A model generated the notes under the pieces. The model was not told the DNA's origin. It did no database searches and saw nothing but the letters and a program-made list of their open reading frames with translations. A program made the translations under genes and the position numbers. A stretch of DNA of 13,915 nt. Source: Nitrosopumilales archaeon. GTDB taxonomy: Archaea; Thermoproteota; Nitrososphaeria; Nitrososphaerales; Nitrosopumilaceae. The DNA is taken from the NCBI GenBank assembly GCA_025350175.1, contig JANXYF010000015.1:1-13915 (forward strand). The letters are read 5' to 3'. How positions within the stretch are numbered: the first letter of the stretch is position 1; every line of letters begins with the position of its first letter. Positions 13,449 to 13,915 of this stretch are shown here, in pieces.

Positions 13449-13694
13449 ATGGAACTATCATTTGTCTTGGTAAAAAGCAAGATGGGACATGAAATGGATG
13501 TCATGAATGACATTCTCAAAATTGATGGCGTAAAGGAAGCAACCGGGACATTTGGTCAGTATGACATATTTGTAAAAGTTCAAGCCTCTACAAGAACTGA
13601 ACTTGATAAAATAATTACCAAAAAAATACGTCTAGTGCCAAATGTTCTTTCAACTACTACACTACCTGCACTTTCTGGCAAACCAGCAAAGTAA
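13449..13694 (+). CDS. Stand-alone Lrp/AsnC ligand-binding (RAM) domain protein in the purine cluster (81 aa)
   Basis: The protein has the beta-alpha-beta-beta-alpha-beta layout of the Lrp effector domain only: SFVLVKSKMG, helix MDVMNDILKIDG, VKEATGTFGQYDIFVKVQA, helix RTELDKIITKKIR, and VLSTTTLPA. GQYDIFV corresponds to the hallmark turn. It has no DNA-binding domain. Only one base separates it from the purF stop, so it is cotranscribed with purQLF, and purC follows after 56 nt. It resembles the 4431-4673 protein along its length. Oligomeric small-molecule binding is the expected activity, but the ligand is unknown; a purine-pathway intermediate or amino acid is a guess from context. Confidence 0.9.
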   Translation: MELSFVLVKSKMGHEMDVMNDILKIDGVKEATGTFGQYDIFVKVQASTRTELDKIITKKIRLVPNVLSTTTLPALSGKPAK

Positions 13695-13722
13695 GCACTC
13701 CTTGGCCTGAAACTCGGGGCGG

Positions 13723-13728
13723 TATATC
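13723..13728 (+). promoter_or_regulatory. TATA box candidate of purC
   Basis: TATATC is centred about 26 nt before ATG 13751; a second A/T box TTTAAA lies at 13731-13736. purC may thus have its own promoter in addition to read-through from purF. Confidence 0.45.
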
Positions 13729-13750
13729 AGTTTAAATTCCAGCCTGTTCA

Positions 13751-13915
13751 ATGACCGCCTGTTTGAAGTTTCTACGCTCAGGTAAGGTAAAAGACATTTA
13801 TGAGCTTCCAGATGGGAATATTCTATTTCATTTCTCAGATAGGGTATCTGCTTTTGATGTGAAATTTCCAACTCCGATTCCAAAAAAAGGTGAGGTACTT
13901 TGCAGGTTTGCGGAA
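13751..13915 (+). CDS. purC: SAICAR synthetase PurC, N-terminal part (cut by window end)
   Basis: ATG 13751 opens 55 codons that run off the window without a stop. The start FLRSGKVKDIYELPDGNILF followed by HFSDRVSAFDVKFPTPIPKK is the N-terminal signature of SAICAR synthetase (GKVKDIY, the SDR-SAFD motif and the P-IP-KG turn). The enzyme joins aspartate to CAIR using ATP. It lies 56 nt downstream of the RAM-domain gene in the same direction and continues the purine cluster. Only about a fifth of the usual ~240-residue protein is visible, so integrity cannot be judged. Confidence 0.93.
   Translation, partial: MTACLKFLRSGKVKDIYELPDGNILFHFSDRVSAFDVKFPTPIPKKGEVLCRFAE

Noticed and set aside
1..13915. 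CRISPR arrays, insertion sequences, phage genes, rRNA, C/D box sRNA
   Set aside because: No regularly spaced repeats, transposase or integrase motifs, rRNA segments, or well-placed C and D boxes were seen.

Overview
The window looks like a chromosomal segment of an ammonia-oxidizing-type archaeon (Nitrososphaerota/Thaumarchaeota, Nitrosopumilaceae-like). This is inferred from several features. Base composition is AT-rich. Most starts lie about 25 nt downstream of TATA-like boxes with no ribosome-binding site, as expected for leaderless transcripts. There are several Lrp/AsnC-family proteins, a C-terminal PEFG sorting signal of the thaumarchaeal type, and the four-part archaeal FGAM synthase layout with separate PurS, PurQ and a ~720-residue PurL. 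No insertion sequence, prophage, CRISPR array or rRNA is visible, and no gene-free stretch exceeds about 200 bases.

Left part (1-3260): small or envelope proteins. These are a 46-residue zinc-ribbon-like protein (148-288, minus), a 69-residue secreted or membrane protein (400-609, plus), a secreted DUF192-family gene interrupted by one in-frame TAA (675-1262, minus), a 312-residue secreted helical four-cysteine protein (1457-2395, plus), a 129-residue single-membrane-segment protein of unknown function (2495-2884, minus) and a double-CDGSH iron-sulfur protein (3012-3245, plus).

Middle part (3275-7526): regulation and metal-handling families. A two-gene operon encodes an Lrp/AsnC-type DNA-binding regulator and a CheY-like response regulator (3275-4311, minus, ATGA overlap). 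A stand-alone Lrp ligand-binding (RAM) domain follows (4431-4673, minus). Next come a YkgJ-type cysteine-cluster protein that seems to start at CTG (4816-5370, plus), tRNA-Thr(UGU) (5371-5445, minus), and a two-gene unit of a C2H2-finger/membrane/His-rich protein plus a cupin (5563-6673, plus). A class I SAM methyltransferase closes this part (6681-7526, minus).

Right part (7575-13915): purine biosynthesis. purS (7575-7835) diverges from the methyltransferase around what may be one shared TATA element. It is separated from purQ-purL-purF (9176-13447, overlapping ORFs) by two minus-strand genes, a CBS-pair protein and a rhomboid protease. A second RAM-only protein follows purF by one base, and purC starts at 13751 and runs off the window. 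PurF catalyses the first step (PRPP to phosphoribosylamine), PurS/Q/L together make FGAM, and PurC makes SAICAR. The RAM protein is a reasonable candidate for a small-molecule sensor tied to this pathway.

The strongest items for a second look are the nonsense-interrupted DUF192 gene, the short zinc-ribbon gene, the CTG-start candidate, the RAM protein inside the purine cluster, the finger/membrane/His-rich protein, and the shared promoter and operator-like motifs. I found no clear multi-gene system that is obviously new.
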